DNA of 37,345 nucleotides, taken from contig JAQSWW010000013.1 in the NCBI GenBank assembly GCA_029266415.1, positions 1 to 37,345 of the forward strand, given 5' to 3'. How positions within the stretch are numbered: position 1 is the stretch's first letter; each line of letters opens with the position of its first letter. This document shows, piece after piece, positions 1 to 10,138 of the stretch. The position numbers and the translations under genes were made by a program. The notes under the pieces are model-generated. The model saw only the letters and a program-made list of their open reading frames with translations. It was not told the origin of the DNA and did not search any database. The DNA is from Actinomycetospora sp. (lineage in GTDB: Bacteria; Actinomycetota; Actinomycetes; Mycobacteriales; Pseudonocardiaceae).

Positions 1-204
1 GGTCGTGGTCACCCGGACACGCTCGCGCGCTGGCCCGGGCGGGTGACGACGGGCGGTCGACCCCGCGCGTTCGGCGGACCCGGTGCTGCCACTCGACGCG
101 CGGACGGGTGCCGTCGCCCCGCTCGGCCGTCACCCCGTCGCCGAGCCTCGACGGGGCCCGGCGACGCCCGTCGCCGGCCACGCTGAGCGACCCCGGAGAC
201 GACG

Positions 205-236
205 ACGGGGCGGGGACCCGAAGGTCCCCGCCCCGT
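205..236 (-). terminator. Intrinsic-terminator-like hairpin downstream of rplL
   Basis: Perfect 14-bp inverted repeat ACGGGGCGGGGACC / GGTCCCCGCCCCGT; on the minus strand the loop is UUCG closed by C-G. Lies just 3' of the rplL stop. Confidence 0.85.
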
Positions 237-263
237 ACGTGCCGCGCTGGAGAGCGCGCGAGA

Positions 264-653
264 TCAGGTCAGGCTGATCTTCGCGCCGGCCTCCTCGAGC
301 TTGGCCTTGGCCGCGTCGGCGGCCTCCTTGTTGACGCCCTCGAGGATCGGCTTCGGGGCGCTCTCGACGAGCTCCTTGGCCTCCTTGAGGCCCAGGCCCG
401 AGACGACCTCGCGGACGACCTTGATGACCTGGATCTTCTTGTCGCCGGCGGCCTCGAGGACGACGTTGAACTCGTCCTTCTCCTCCTCGACCGGGGCGGC
501 GGCACCGCCGGCGGCCGGGGCGGCCGCAGCGGCGACCGGAGCGGCCGCGGTGACCTCGAAGGTCTCCTCGAACTTCTTCACGAACTCGGAGAGCTCGATC
601 AGGGTCATGTCCTTGAAGGCGTCGAGCAGCTCGTCGGTGGACATCTTCGCCAT
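264..653 (-). CDS. rplL: 50S ribosomal protein L7/L12
   Basis: 129-aa product [34 protein letters not shown]...[39 protein letters not shown]; canonical L7/L12 hinge and C-terminal domain. Confidence 0.98.
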   Translation of the reverse strand: MAKMSTDELLDAFKDMTLIELSEFVKKFEETFEVTAAAPVAAAAAPAAGGAAAPVEEEKDEFNVVLEAAGDKKIQVIKVVREVVSGLGLKEAKELVESAPKPILEGVNKEAADAAKAKLEEAGAKISLT

Positions 654-700
654 GGTGGCTCCTAGGTGATGATCAGTGATGGGGGTGGGACGGGCCGAGC

Positions 701-1306
701 TCAGGCGTCGGCCGCCTCGGCGTCGGCGGACTCGACCGCCGCGACCGCGTCCTCGGTGGTGGCGCTGCCCTCGGCCGCGCGCTTGTCCTGCAGGGCCTGC
801 GCGAGACGCGCGACCTGCGAGGCGGGGGCGTTGAACAGCTGGGCCGCCTTCGTCAGGCTGCCCTTCATCGCGCCGGCGAGCTTGCCGAGCAGCACCTCGC
901 GCGACTCGAGGTCGGCGAGCTGCGAGACCTCGGTGGCGGAGAGCGCACGGCCCTCCATGTAGCCGCCCTTGACGACCAGGGCCCTGTTCTCGCGCTGGAA
1001 GTCGCGGAGCGCCTTGGCGGCGTCCACCGGCTCCCCGGCGATGAAGGCGATGGCCGTCGGGCCGACGAGCAGGTCGTCGAGGCCCTCGACCCCGGCGTCG
1101 GCGGCAGCCCGCTTGACCAGGGTGTTCTTGGCCACGGCGTAGGTGACGTCCGAGCCCAGCGACCGGCGCAGCTGCGAGAGCTGCTTCATCGACAGGCCGC
1201 GGTACTCGGTGACGACCATGGCCGAGGCGTCGCGGAACTCCGCGGCGATCTCGGCGACGGCAGCCACCTTGTCGGCGTTCGGAGCTCTCTCGGTCTCGGT
1301 AGCCAT
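701..1306 (-). CDS. rplJ: 50S ribosomal protein L10
   Basis: [48 protein letters not shown]...; adjacent to rplL. Confidence 0.97.
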   Translation of the reverse strand: MATETERAPNADKVAAVAEIAAEFRDASAMVVTEYRGLSMKQLSQLRRSLGSDVTYAVAKNTLVKRAAADAGVEGLDDLLVGPTAIAFIAGEPVDAAKALRDFQRENRALVVKGGYMEGRALSATEVSQLADLESREVLLGKLAGAMKGSLTKAAQLFNAPASQVARLAQALQDKRAAEGSATTEDAVAAVESADAEAADA

Positions 1307-1363
1307 GCGCGCCTCCTCTCTGCGTACTCGGGCGACCGTGGTGGTCGGGCCCGGGGACGACGA

Positions 1364-1391
1364 ACGCCCCGTGCGCAGGCGCACGGGGCGT
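1364..1391 (-). promoter_or_regulatory. Stem-loop in the rplJ 5' leader (candidate L10-leader attenuator)
   Basis: Perfect 12-bp stem ACGCCCCGTGCG-N4-CGCACGGGGCGT in the 305-nt gap between rplA and rplJ; position fits an L10 autoregulatory leader. Confidence 0.5.
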
Positions 1392-1570
1392 CGGAGCGGC
1401 GCACGGGCCCTCATCGAGCCGGCCCGGCGGAGCCACGAGCCTCGTCCTCCTGCGCGGGTCGCCCCCGTCGTGGGGCCTTCGTCCGGTCGGACCTCCCGCG
1501 TGGGGCGGCCCGGCGGAGACCAGCGGTCTCGGGTGGATCGGGGTTCGATCTGTCCTTCACTCTACGCGGG

Positions 1571-1607
1571 CACGTCGGGCGCCCTGCGCGGCAGGGTGCC
1601 CGACGTG
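1571..1607 (-). terminator. Hairpin terminator immediately downstream of rplA
   Basis: 16-bp stem with one G-U pair: CACGTCGGGCGCCCTG-CGCGG-CAGGGTGCCCGACGTG, 5 nt past the rplA stop. Confidence 0.8.
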
Positions 1608-1611
1608 ACCG

Positions 1612-2322
1612 TCAGGCCTCCGCGGAGAGCAGGTTGCGCGTGCGGTTCGGGTCGACCGGGATGCCCGGGCCCATCGTCGTGGTGACGGTGATCTTCTTGA
1701 CGTAGCGGCCCTTGGCGGCCGACGGCTTGGCCCGCAGGATCTCGTCGAGGGCGGCGCCGTAGTTCTCGATGAGCTTCTCGGTGTCGAAGCTGGCCTTGCC
1801 GATGATCAGGTGCAGGTTCGCCTGCTTGTCGACGCGGAAGTTCACCTTGCCGCCCTTGATGTCGCTCACGGCGCGGGCGACGTCCGGGGTGACCGTGCCG
1901 GTCTTCGGGTTCGGCATGAGCCCGCGCGGGCCGAGGATGCGGGCCACGCGCCCGACCTTGGCCATCTGGTCGGGTGCGGCGACGGCGGCGTCGAACTCCA
2001 GCCAGCCGCCCTGGATGCGCTCGATGAGGTCGTCGGAGCCCACGACGTCGGCGCCGGCGGACTCGGCCTCGCGCGCCTTGTCGCCGGTGGCGAACACGAT
2101 GACGCGGGCGGTCTTGCCGGTGCCGTGCGGCAGGTTGACGGTGCCGCGGACCATCTGGTCGGCCTTGCGGGGGTCGACGCCCAGCCGCATGGCGACCTCG
2201 ACGGTCGCGTCCATCGACGTCGTCGACGTCTCCTTGGCGAGGTTGATGCCGTCGAGCGGGCTGTAGAGCTTGTCGAAGTCCACCTTCTCGGCGGCCTTCA
2301 GGTAGGCCTTGCTGCGCTTCAT
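1612..2322 (-). CDS. rplA: 50S ribosomal protein L1
   Basis: 236 aa, [31 protein letters not shown]...[18 protein letters not shown]...[11 protein letters not shown]. Confidence 0.98.
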   Translation of the reverse strand: MKRSKAYLKAAEKVDFDKLYSPLDGINLAKETSTTSMDATVEVAMRLGVDPRKADQMVRGTVNLPHGTGKTARVIVFATGDKAREAESAGADVVGSDDLIERIQGGWLEFDAAVAAPDQMAKVGRVARILGPRGLMPNPKTGTVTPDVARAVSDIKGGKVNFRVDKQANLHLIIGKASFDTEKLIENYGAALDEILRAKPSAAKGRYVKKITVTTTMGPGIPVDPNRTRNLLSAEA

Positions 2323-2409
2323 CTCTGTCCTTGTCTCATGGATCAGGTGTGGTCAGGGCTGCGCGGCCCTCCCACGGGTCGCCCGGCCGGGTGTCACCGG
2401 CCGGTGCGA

Positions 2410-2787
2410 TCACTCGGCGACGGTGAGGCCCATCGACCGGGCGGTGCCGGCGATGATCTTCGCGGCCTGGTCGAGGTCGTTGGCGTTGAGGTCGGCCATC
2501 TTGGTCTGCGCGATCTCGCGGACCTGCTCGGCCGTGACCTTGCCGACCTTCTTGCTGTGCGGCGTCGCGCTGCCGGACTGCACGCCGGCCGCGGCGAGCA
2601 GCAGCTTGGCCGCCGGCGGGGTCTTGAGCTCGAAGGTGAAGGACCGGTCCTCGTAGACCGAGATCTCCACCGGCACGACGACGCCGTGCTGACCCAGCGC
2701 GGGGCCGACCGGCGGGGCCGGCGTCGCCGCGCCGGCCTTGATCTGCAGCTTGACGACCGCGGAGAGCCGTCTCTTCTTCGGGGGCAT
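2410..2787 (-). CDS. rplK: 50S ribosomal protein L11 with an internal 19-residue deletion
   Basis: [52 protein letters not shown]...[12 protein letters not shown]; the segment normally following GQHGV (NIMEFCKAYNAATE.QRG.) is absent, giving 125 aa instead of about 142. Confidence 0.95.
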   Translation of the reverse strand: MPPKKRRLSAVVKLQIKAGAATPAPPVGPALGQHGVVVPVEISVYEDRSFTFELKTPPAAKLLLAAAGVQSGSATPHSKKVGKVTAEQVREIAQTKMADLNANDLDQAAKIIAGTARSMGLTVAE

Positions 2788-2814
2788 GACTGCTTCCTCT
2801 TCCGGGGGTGGTGC

Positions 2815-3852
2815 CTAAATCTTCGAGACCTGGTTGAACCCGAGCTCGACCGGGGTCTCCCGGCCGAAGATCGAGACGAGCACCTTGAGCTTCTGCGCGT
2901 CGACGTTGACCTCGGAGATGCTCGCGGGCAGCGTCGCGAACGGCCCGTCCATGACGGTGACCGACTCGCCGACCTCGAAGTCGACCTCGACCGCGGGCTT
3001 GGTGCCGAACGCCTCGGCGCCGGCCTTCTCGGCGCCCTTGGCCTTCTTCGGCGTCTCCTGGCGCGGCAGGAGGAACTTGACGACCTCGTCGAGCGTCAGG
3101 GGCGACGGGCGCGAGGTGGCGCCGACGAAACCGGTGACGCCCGGGGTGTTGCGCACCGCGCTCCACGAGGCGTCGTTGAGGTCCATCCGCACGAGGATGT
3201 AGCCGGGCAGCACCTTGCGCTGGACCTGCTTGCGCTGCCCGTTCTTGATCTCGGTGACCTCCTCGGTGGGCACCTCGACCTGGAAGATGAAGTCCTCGAC
3301 GTCCAGGGTCTGGACGCGCGTCTCGAGGTTGGCCTTCACCTTGTTCTCGTAGCCCGCGTAGGAGTGCACGACGTACCAGTCGCCGGGCGCCAGGCGCAGG
3401 GACTCCTTGAGCGCCTGCGCCGGGTCGACCTCCTCCTCGGGCTCGGTGCCCGCGGTGTCGTCGACCCGCACCTCGTCGTCGAGGTCGCCCCGGGCGGCGA
3501 GGTCGCCGGTGCCCGCGGACTCCACGGGCAGGTCGGAGTCCTCCTCGTCGGCGGGCGCGCCCAGCGCGGTGCGGGCGTCGCGCAGGTCGGCCTCGGGGTC
3601 GACGGCGTCGGCCTCGGTGTCGTCGGCCTCGCCGGCGTCGTCGTCCTCGCGCGCCTCGCGGGCGGCACGGGCCACCTCGCCGTCGTCGAGCGTGGCCGGG
3701 TTCTCCTCGGTGCTGAGGTCCCCGTACGTGCCGCTGCCCTCGCGGACCATGACGCCGCGCGTGCGCGACTCACCGACGAGCGGGGGCTCGCCGCCGTCGG
3801 GGGTGGTGTCGGGCTCTGCGCCGGATCCTGCGGAGGTCACTTCTCGTCTCAC
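2815..3852 (-). CDS. nusG: Transcription termination/antitermination protein NusG with long acidic N-terminal extension
   Basis: NGN domain ([21 protein letters not shown]...[12 protein letters not shown]) and C-terminal KOW ([25 protein letters not shown]); start site uncertain. Confidence 0.96.
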   Translation of the reverse strand: MRREVTSAGSGAEPDTTPDGGEPPLVGESRTRGVMVREGSGTYGDLSTEENPATLDDGEVARAAREAREDDDAGEADDTEADAVDPEADLRDARTALGAPADEEDSDLPVESAGTGDLAARGDLDDEVRVDDTAGTEPEEEVDPAQALKESLRLAPGDWYVVHSYAGYENKVKANLETRVQTLDVEDFIFQVEVPTEEVTEIKNGQRKQVQRKVLPGYILVRMDLNDASWSAVRNTPGVTGFVGATSRPSPLTLDEVVKFLLPRQETPKKAKGAEKAGAEAFGTKPAVEVDFEVGESVTVMDGPFATLPASISEVNVDAQKLKVLVSIFGRETPVELGFNQVSKI

Positions 3853-3909
3853 TTCCTTTGCACGGCGGGCACCACTGCGCGGTGCCCGGCCGGCCGCTCG
3901 GCGGAACGG

Positions 3910-4317
3910 TCAGCCGAAGAGGGCGAACACGGCCTTGGCGAACACCCAGTCGAGTCCCGCCACGAGGGACACCATGAACGCCACGAACACGAGGACGACG
4001 AACGTGTAGACCACGATCTGCCGCCGGGTGGGCCAGTGCACCTTGCGGAGCTCGGCGACCACCTCGCGCAGGAACCGCTGCAGGCGCGCGATCGGCGACC
4101 CCTGCGGGGCGGTCTGCGTCCGGTCGCGGGTGGGGGTGGCGGTGCCCTTGCTGCCCTTGCCGCCCGTCGTCGCGCCCTTGGCGGTGGCCCCGGGACGGCG
4201 GCCGTCGCCGGCCTCGTCGCCGTCCGCGTCGGCCCGTCGTCGACGGCCCGCGGCGGTGACCGGACGCGCGTCGTCGTCGTCGCTCCCGCGCCGACGCCGG
4301 CTGCTGTCCTCGCTCAC
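3910..4317 (-). CDS. secE: Preprotein translocase subunit SecE
   Basis: C-terminal SecE signature [49 protein letters not shown] start chosen because the longer ORF runs into tRNA-Trp. Confidence 0.93.
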   Translation of the reverse strand: MSEDSSRRRRGSDDDDARPVTAAGRRRRADADGDEAGDGRRPGATAKGATTGGKGSKGTATPTRDRTQTAPQGSPIARLQRFLREVVAELRKVHWPTRRQIVVYTFVVLVFVAFMVSLVAGLDWVFAKAVFALFG

Positions 4318-4384
4318 TGCGCCGTCCTCACCGTCCTCGTCCACCCATCCCGCCGGGTCCGGCGGGCCTGCCGTCGCGTGGTGC

Positions 4385-4456
<72 letters not shown>

Positions 4457-4635
4457 GTGGCGGACCCGGAGGACCGCCGGACGACCGAGAGCGTCTGCGC
4501 GAACCCGCTCGGCGAGCGCGCGAAGACCACGGACGGACCGTCCCTGGAGAACCATGCTACGGCAACCGCCGGGGCCCGACGGCGCCGGGTGCACCGGGCC
4601 CGGGGCGGCGAGGCCGTCTGCCAGAATACCGGGAC

Positions 4636-5883
4636 ATGGCATCGGTCACGTCGTCCTCCACCTCCCGGCAGCCCTCCGCGACCGACCGCCGCATCTCCGC
4701 CCGGGTGGGCGGGATCGCGGAGTCGGCGACGCTGGCGGTGGACGCGAAGGCGAAGGCGCTCAAGGCCGCGGGCCGGCCGGTGATCGGGTTCGGCGCCGGC
4801 GAGCCCGACTTCCCCACCCCGCAACCGGTGGTGGAGGCGGCGATCGCGGCGTGCTCGGACCCGAAGAACCACCGCTACACCCCGGCCGCCGGGCTGCCGG
4901 AGCTGCGCGACGCGATCGCGGCCAAGACCGCCCGCGACTCGGGCTGGTCGGTCGAGGCCCGCCAGGTGCTGGTCACCAACGGCGGCAAGCAGGCGGTGTA
5001 CGAGGCGTTCGCGACGCTGGTCGACCCGGGCGACGAGGTGCTGCTGCCCGCGCCCTACTGGACCACCTACCCCGAGTCGGTGCGGCTGGCCGGCGGCGTG
5101 CCCGTCGAGATCGCCTTCGACGAGTCCACCGAGTTCCTGCCCACCCTCGAGGCCCTCGAGGCCGCCCGCACGCCGAACACCAAGGCGCTGCTGTGGTGCT
5201 CGCCGTCCAACCCCACCGGCGCGGTCGCGCCGCGCGGGCTGGTCGAGGAGGTCGGCCGCTGGGCCGCCGAGCACGGCATCTGGGTCATCGCCGACGAGAT
5301 CTACGAGCACCTCGTCTACGAGGGCGCCGAGCACGTCTCCATGCCGGTGGCCGTGCCGGAGACGGCCGACCGCTGCGTCGTGCTCAACGGGGTGGCCAAG
5401 ACCTACGCGATGACCGGGTGGCGGGTCGGCTGGATGATCGGACCGGCCGACGTGGTGTCCGCCGCGGCGAACATGCAGTCGCACCTGAGCTCCAACGTCG
5501 CCAACGTGTCCCAGCGCGCGGCGCTCGCGGCCGTCACCGGCCCGCTGGACGCGGTGGCCGAGATGCGCGAGGCGTTCGACCGCCGCCGGCGCCTCATCGT
5601 CGAGCTGCTCTCGGGCATCGACGGCGTCACCTGCCCGACCCCGAAGGGCGCGTTCTACGCGTACCCCTCGGTCGCCGGCCTGCTCGGGCGCGAGCTGCGC
5701 GGCGAGCGCCCGCAGACCAGCGTCGACCTCGCCGCGCTCGTCCTCGAGCACGCCGAGGTGGCCGTCGTCCCGGGCGAGGCGTTCGGGACGCCCGGGTACT
5801 TCCGGCTCTCCTACGCGCTCGGGGACGACGACCTGCGCACCGGGGTCACCCGCATGGCGGAGCTGCTGGCCGAGGCCCGCTGA
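4636..5883 (+). CDS. Pyridoxal-phosphate-dependent class I/II aminotransferase (aspartate aminotransferase-like)
   Basis: [62 protein letters not shown] (PLP lysine motif). Confidence 0.95.
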   Translation: MASVTSSSTSRQPSATDRRISARVGGIAESATLAVDAKAKALKAAGRPVIGFGAGEPDFPTPQPVVEAAIAACSDPKNHRYTPAAGLPELRDAIAAKTARDSGWSVEARQVLVTNGGKQAVYEAFATLVDPGDEVLLPAPYWTTYPESVRLAGGVPVEIAFDESTEFLPTLEALEAARTPNTKALLWCSPSNPTGAVAPRGLVEEVGRWAAEHGIWVIADEIYEHLVYEGAEHVSMPVAVPETADRCVVLNGVAKTYAMTGWRVGWMIGPADVVSAAANMQSHLSSNVANVSQRAALAAVTGPLDAVAEMREAFDRRRRLIVELLSGIDGVTCPTPKGAFYAYPSVAGLLGRELRGERPQTSVDLAALVLEHAEVAVVPGEAFGTPGYFRLSYALGDDDLRTGVTRMAELLAEAR

Positions 5884-5948
5884 GCCGGGCGAGGATGCAC
5901 CGACGGTCCCGCCGGGACCCTGGCGATCTCTACAGCGAGGAGAACCCG

Positions 5949-6842
5949 GTGGGCCGTCGGCCGATCGTCGCGCGTCTGGCCGTCGTCGCCGTGGCGGCGC
6001 TCGCCGCCCTGCTGGCGGTGCCCGCCGCATCGGCGAACCCCGTGCCGGGTGGGGTCGCGGGCCAGGTCTACGTCGCCCTCGGCGACTCGTACACGTCGTC
6101 GCCGCTGACCGGCCCGATCGCCGGGCCCCCGCCCGGCTGCCTCCGGTCGATCAACAACTACCCGCACCTCGTCGCGGGGCGCACCGGCGCCCAGCTCACC
6201 GACGTGAGCTGCAGCGGGGCCCGGACCCGGGACCTCGCCGCGCCGCAGACGGTGCAGGGCGGGCAGAACCCGCCGCAGTACGACGCGCTCGGGGACGGGA
6301 CGCAGCTCGTCACCGTCGGGATCGGTGGCAACGACATCGGCTTCGGCGAGATCGTGCAGTCGTGCGTCAGCCCGACCCCGTTCGGGACGCCGTGCCGTGA
6401 CCGTTGGACCGCCGACGGCACCGACCGGCTCGCGGCGCGGATCGACGAGCTCTCCGGGCGCCTCGACGACGTCCTCGACGAGGTGCACGACCGCGCGCCG
6501 GGAGCCCGGGTCCTGGTCGTCGGCTACCCGTCGGTGCTGCCCGCCGAGGGTCCCGGCTGCTACCCGGTGGTGCCCTACACCGCGGGCGACGTCGCCTACC
6601 TGCGCGGGGTGCTGACCGACCTCAACGCGACCATCGCCCGGGCGGCGCAGGACGGCGACGCGACCTACGTCGACACCGCCACCCCGACCGTCGGCCACGA
6701 CGTGTGCGCCCCGCCCGGGCAGCGGTGGATCGAGGGCCTGGTCCCGACGGCGCCCGCGGCGCCGGTGCACCCGAACGCCCTGGGCGCCGAGGCGATGTCG
6801 CGGGCCGTGCTCGCGACGCTCGGGGTGCCGGCCGCGGCCTGA
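5949..6842 (+). CDS. Secreted SGNH/GDSL-family hydrolase (lipase-like)
   Basis: Signal peptide (VARLAVVAVAALAALLAVPAASA), block I ALGDSYTS, block III GIGGNDIGF, block V PVHPNALG. Start ambiguous (ATG 5895 also in frame). Confidence 0.9.
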   Translation: MGRRPIVARLAVVAVAALAALLAVPAASANPVPGGVAGQVYVALGDSYTSSPLTGPIAGPPPGCLRSINNYPHLVAGRTGAQLTDVSCSGARTRDLAAPQTVQGGQNPPQYDALGDGTQLVTVGIGGNDIGFGEIVQSCVSPTPFGTPCRDRWTADGTDRLAARIDELSGRLDDVLDEVHDRAPGARVLVVGYPSVLPAEGPGCYPVVPYTAGDVAYLRGVLTDLNATIARAAQDGDATYVDTATPTVGHDVCAPPGQRWIEGLVPTAPAAPVHPNALGAEAMSRAVLATLGVPAAA

Positions 6843-6864
6843 GGCCGCGCAGCAGCAGGGCGGG

Positions 6865-7284
6865 TCAGCCGACGCGGACGGTGGCGACGGCCTTGCCCAG
6901 CACGCCCTTGCCGTCGTGGGTGGCCGTCACGCTGACCGTGCGGGTGCCGTCGTCGGCGACGCCGGTGACCTTGCCGCCGAGCTCGACCGTCGCCCCGGTG
7001 TCGTCGTCGGGGACGACGACGGGGCGGGTGAAGCGGGTGGAGAAGGCCACGACGGCCGTCGGGTCGCCGGCGAGGTCGGCCACGTAGCGCGCGGCCAGGG
7101 CCATCGTGAACATGCCGTGGGCGATGACGCCGGGCAGCCCGACCTCGGTGGCGACGCGCTCGTTCCAGTGGATGGGGTTGAGGTCGCCCGAGGCGCCGGC
7201 GTAGCGCACGAGGTCGGCGCGGGTGATCGTCGCGGTGCGCGGCTCGAGGGCGTCGCCCTCGGCGGCGTCGGCGAGGACGCTCAC
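6865..7284 (-). CDS. hadB: MaoC-like (3R)-hydroxyacyl-ACP dehydratase subunit HadB
   Basis: Hot-dog hydratase motif YAGASGDLNPIHWNERVATEVGLPGVIAHGMFTMALAARYV; overlaps HadA-like ORF by 4 nt. Confidence 0.88.
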   Translation of the reverse strand: MSVLADAAEGDALEPRTATITRADLVRYAGASGDLNPIHWNERVATEVGLPGVIAHGMFTMALAARYVADLAGDPTAVVAFSTRFTRPVVVPDDDTGATVELGGKVTGVADDGTRTVSVTATHDGKGVLGKAVATVRVG

Positions 7285-7733
7285 GCGTCGTCACCCCCGG
7301 CGCGGCCGACGAGGGTGGCCGTGGTGGTGAGCACGGCCTCCCCGTCGGCGTCGGTGACGTCGCAGCGGAAGGTCACGACGTCGTTGCCCGCGAGCTCGCG
7401 GACGTCGTCGACGGCCACGACGGTGGTGACGACGTCGCCCGCGTGCAGCGGCCGGTGCAGCTCGACGGCCTGGTCACGGTGGATGACGCGGGAGAAGTCG
7501 AGACCGAGCGCCGGGTCGTCCACGACGCGCTTGGTCGCGGGCCAGGTGAACACCACCGGGAACGTCGTCGGGGCGACGACGTCCGGGTGCCCGGCCGCGC
7601 GGGCCGCGTCCCGGTCGTGGTGGACCGGGTCGTCGGCGCCGACGGCCGTGGCGAACTCGCGGATCTTCTCCAGCGAGACCTCGTAGGTCTCCGCGGGCCA
7701 GGTCCGGCCCACGAAGGAGGCGTCGAGCGGCAC
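7281..7733 (-). CDS. hadA: N-terminal-MaoC dehydratase subunit HadA-like
   Basis: GRTWPAETYEVSLEKIREFATAVGADDPVHHD...VVAPTTFPVVFTWPA; between rpmG and hadB as in the mycobacterial rpmG-hadABC locus. Confidence 0.85.
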   Translation of the reverse strand: MPLDASFVGRTWPAETYEVSLEKIREFATAVGADDPVHHDRDAARAAGHPDVVAPTTFPVVFTWPATKRVVDDPALGLDFSRVIHRDQAVELHRPLHAGDVVTTVVAVDDVRELAGNDVVTFRCDVTDADGEAVLTTTATLVGRAGGDDA

Positions 7734-7747
7734 GGGGTGCGCTCGGG

Positions 7748-7912
7748 TCAGCGGGTCTCGCGGTGGCCGCGGTGGGTGCCGCAGTGCGGGCAGAACTTCT
7801 TGATCGTGAGGCGGTCGGGGTCGTTCCGCCGGTTCTTCCGCGTGATGTAGTTGCGGTTCTTGCACTCCTCGCAGGCCAGCGTGATCTTCGGACGGACGTC
7901 GGTGGTGGCCAC
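7748..7912 (-). CDS. rpmG: 50S ribosomal protein L33 (zinc-binding type)
   Basis: [54 protein letters not shown]; CxxC...CxxC. Confidence 0.97.
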   Translation of the reverse strand: MATTDVRPKITLACEECKNRNYITRKNRRNDPDRLTIKKFCPHCGTHRGHRETR

Positions 7913-7973
7913 GGAGGTTCCTCTCGCTTCGGGTGTGGCAGCGGCGGACGCGGGCGGACCCGCGACGCCGGGG

Positions 7974-8049
7974 TGGTAGCGGTGGCCGGACTTGAACCGG
8001 CGACACAACGATTATGAGCCGTTTGCTCTACCGACTGAGCTACACCGCC
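7974..8049 (-). tRNA. tRNA-Met (CAT anticodon, elongator type), 3' CCA encoded
   Basis: GGCGGTGTAGCTCAGTCGGTAGAGCAAACGGCTCATAATCGTTGTGTCGCCGGTTCAAGTCCGGCCACCGCTACCA; cloverleaf with CTCATAA loop. Confidence 0.96.
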
Positions 8050-8087
8050 GCGATGAGCCCGTGTGCGACGTACCCGTCACACGACGA

Positions 8088-8113
8088 AGCCGGCGAACCC
8101 CGGTCCGCCGGCT
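8088..8113. terminator. Hairpin between tRNA-Thr and tRNA-Met
   Basis: Perfect 8-bp inverted repeat AGCCGGCG-N10-CGCCGGCT; could be a terminator or processing hairpin. Confidence 0.4.
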
Positions 8114-8123
8114 GCTCACCGAG

Positions 8124-8196
8124 AGCCCCTTTACGGAATCGAACCGTAGACCTTCTCCTTACCATGGAGACGCTCTGCCGACTGAGCTAAAGGGGC
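8124..8196 (-). tRNA. tRNA-Thr (GGT anticodon)
   Basis: GCCCCTTTAGCTCAGTCGGCAGAGCGTCTCCATGGTAAGGAGAAGGTCTACGGTTCGATTCCGTAAAGGGGCT; cloverleaf, ATGGTAA anticodon loop. Confidence 0.96.
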
Positions 8197-8232
8197 CTGC
8201 CCCGCAGGGCGACCACCACGATACCCCCCGCC

Positions 8233-9759
8233 TCACGCGATGAGCGTGCGGGGTCCCGGGGTCGTGCCGGGCTCGCCCTGCCGCACGTCGAGGGTGTCGA
8301 GCCAGGCGTCGAAGCACACCGCGGGCAGCGGGCGGGACACGAGGTAGCCCTGCGCGACGTCGCAGCCCATCTCGGCCAGGGCGACGCGCACGGCGGCCTG
8401 TTCGACCCCCTCCGCGACGACCTGGAGGCCCAGCGTGTGCCCCATCTCGACGATCGCGCGGACGACGGCCACGTCGCCGTACTCGGTGCCCATCCCGAGC
8501 ACGAAGCTCTTGTCGATCTTGACCTGGTCGACGGGCAGGCGGCGCAGGTGCGCCAGGGACGATTGTCCGGTGCCGAAGTCGTCGACGGCCAGGCGGCAGC
8601 CCAGGGCGTGCAGGCGCCGCAGCACGGGCAGGGCGACCTCGCGCTCGGAGGAGACCCCGGACTCGGTGAGCTCGAGGGTCAGCAGCTCGGCGGGGACGCG
8701 GTGGGTGTCGAGGAGCTGGGCCACCTCGTCGGGGAAGGCCGCGTTGCCGAGGTTGGCGACCGCGACGTTGACCGCCACCGACAGGCGCATCCCGCGGTCG
8801 AGCCAGCGGCGGGCGGCGGCCAGCGCCTCGTCGAGCACGAACGACGTCAGCTCGCCGATCTGCCCGGTGGCCTCGAGGACGGGCACGAACTCGTCGGGCA
8901 GCAGCAGGCCCAGCTCGGCGTGGTCCCAGCGGGCGAGGGCCTCGACGCCCACGACGGTGCGCTCGCCGAGGGACACCACGGGCTGGAAGTCGACGCGGAC
9001 GTCGCGGCGCGCCACGGCGGCCGAGAACCCGCGGATGAGGCGCAGGCGCCGGGCCGCCCGCTCGCCCATGCTCGGCTCGTAGCAGCGCACGGGCTCGCCC
9101 CCGGCGCGGGTGGCGGCGAGGGCGACGTCGGCCCGCCGGAGCAGGGCGGCGGTGCGTTCGGCGCCCGCAGGGACGTCGGCGAGCCAGGGTCCGTCGGCGG
9201 CCACCCCGACGACGACGGGCGCCTCGAAGCGCACGCCCTCGACGAGGTAGGGCGGGAGCAGGCGCTCGCGCAGCGTCTCCGCGACCCGGTGGGCGTCGTG
9301 CCCGTCGACGCGCGGCAGGACGACGGCGAACGTGTCGCCCTCGAGGCGCGCGGCGACGAAGCCGTCCGCGGCCACGGCCGTGCCCGCGGTGCCGAGGCGC
9401 TCGGCGGCCAGGCGGACGAACACCTCGCCGCGCGCGTGCCCGAGCGTGTCGTTCACCGCGCCCAGCAGCACGAGGTCGACCACGGCCACCGCGCCGCCCT
9501 CGGCGAGGGGCCCGGCGGCGGCGTGCAGGAAGCCCTCGCGGTTGAGCAGGCCGGTCAGCGCGTCGTGACAGGCGTCGCGGCGCAGGCGCTCGGCGAGGGC
9601 GCGGGCCTCCGCGTCGTGGCGGCGCCGCCGGGCCCGCTGCACGACCAGCGCCGCGACGGCGGCGGCGAGCAGGACGACGAGCAGGGCGGCGACGGCGAGG
9701 ACACCGGGGCCGAGAGCGGCGCCCGTGGCGGCGCCGGACGCGGCACGGACGGGCGTCAC
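8233..9759 (-). CDS. Membrane-anchored GGDEF-EAL protein (degenerate GGDEF, EAL motifs retained)
   Basis: N-terminal TM; HDALTGLLNREGF; degenerate signature ARLEGDTFAVVLP; EAL motifs EALARWDH, LELTES, DDFGTGQSS, KIDKSFV, AEGVE. Confidence 0.93.
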   Translation of the reverse strand: MTPVRAASGAATGAALGPGVLAVAALLVVLLAAAVAALVVQRARRRRHDAEARALAERLRRDACHDALTGLLNREGFLHAAAGPLAEGGAVAVVDLVLLGAVNDTLGHARGEVFVRLAAERLGTAGTAVAADGFVAARLEGDTFAVVLPRVDGHDAHRVAETLRERLLPPYLVEGVRFEAPVVVGVAADGPWLADVPAGAERTAALLRRADVALAATRAGGEPVRCYEPSMGERAARRLRLIRGFSAAVARRDVRVDFQPVVSLGERTVVGVEALARWDHAELGLLLPDEFVPVLEATGQIGELTSFVLDEALAAARRWLDRGMRLSVAVNVAVANLGNAAFPDEVAQLLDTHRVPAELLTLELTESGVSSEREVALPVLRRLHALGCRLAVDDFGTGQSSLAHLRRLPVDQVKIDKSFVLGMGTEYGDVAVVRAIVEMGHTLGLQVVAEGVEQAAVRVALAEMGCDVAQGYLVSRPLPAVCFDAWLDTLDVRQGEPGTTPGPRTLIA

Positions 9760-10138
9760 CGCACCTCACCCCTTCCCGCCCCCCAGCACGGATCCCCGGG
9801 CGGTCCGTCCCGGGTGGCCCCTGTGTGAGTACCAGGCTCCATCGTCGTCTCGTTCACCGTACGCAACAAACTGCGACCAACCGACCCGACCGTGATTCAC
9901 TCCTCCGGCCCAGTATCCTCCCGCCTTCCGCGGTGGCGATGACGGTGGGGTACCGGTCCGCGCAGCATGGCACCCCGTCCGTGGTGACGGGGGCGGAACG
10001 CGGTGACCGGGCGCGTCGGACGGTCGATCGGCCGGGACGCTGCCTCCCGCCCCCGGCGCGGCAGCTCCACTGCGCCTCGTGCCGCCACCGGTGGTGGGAT
10101 GACGGGGACGGACAGCGACAGCGACACGGGGGTGCGGC

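Noticed and set aside
3407-3720. GTCGTC/CTCG-rich quasi-repeats in the nusG N-terminal region
   Set aside because: Explained by codons for an Asp/Glu/Ala-rich acidic extension, common in actinobacterial NusG.
4557-4817. Antisense ORFs around the aminotransferase start
   Set aside because: Overlap a well-supported gene and have no independent evidence.
8437-9828. 463-aa plus-strand ORF antisense to the GGDEF-EAL gene
   Set aside because: Low-complexity G/A/R/H-rich translation mirrors the minus-strand gene; no domain recognised.
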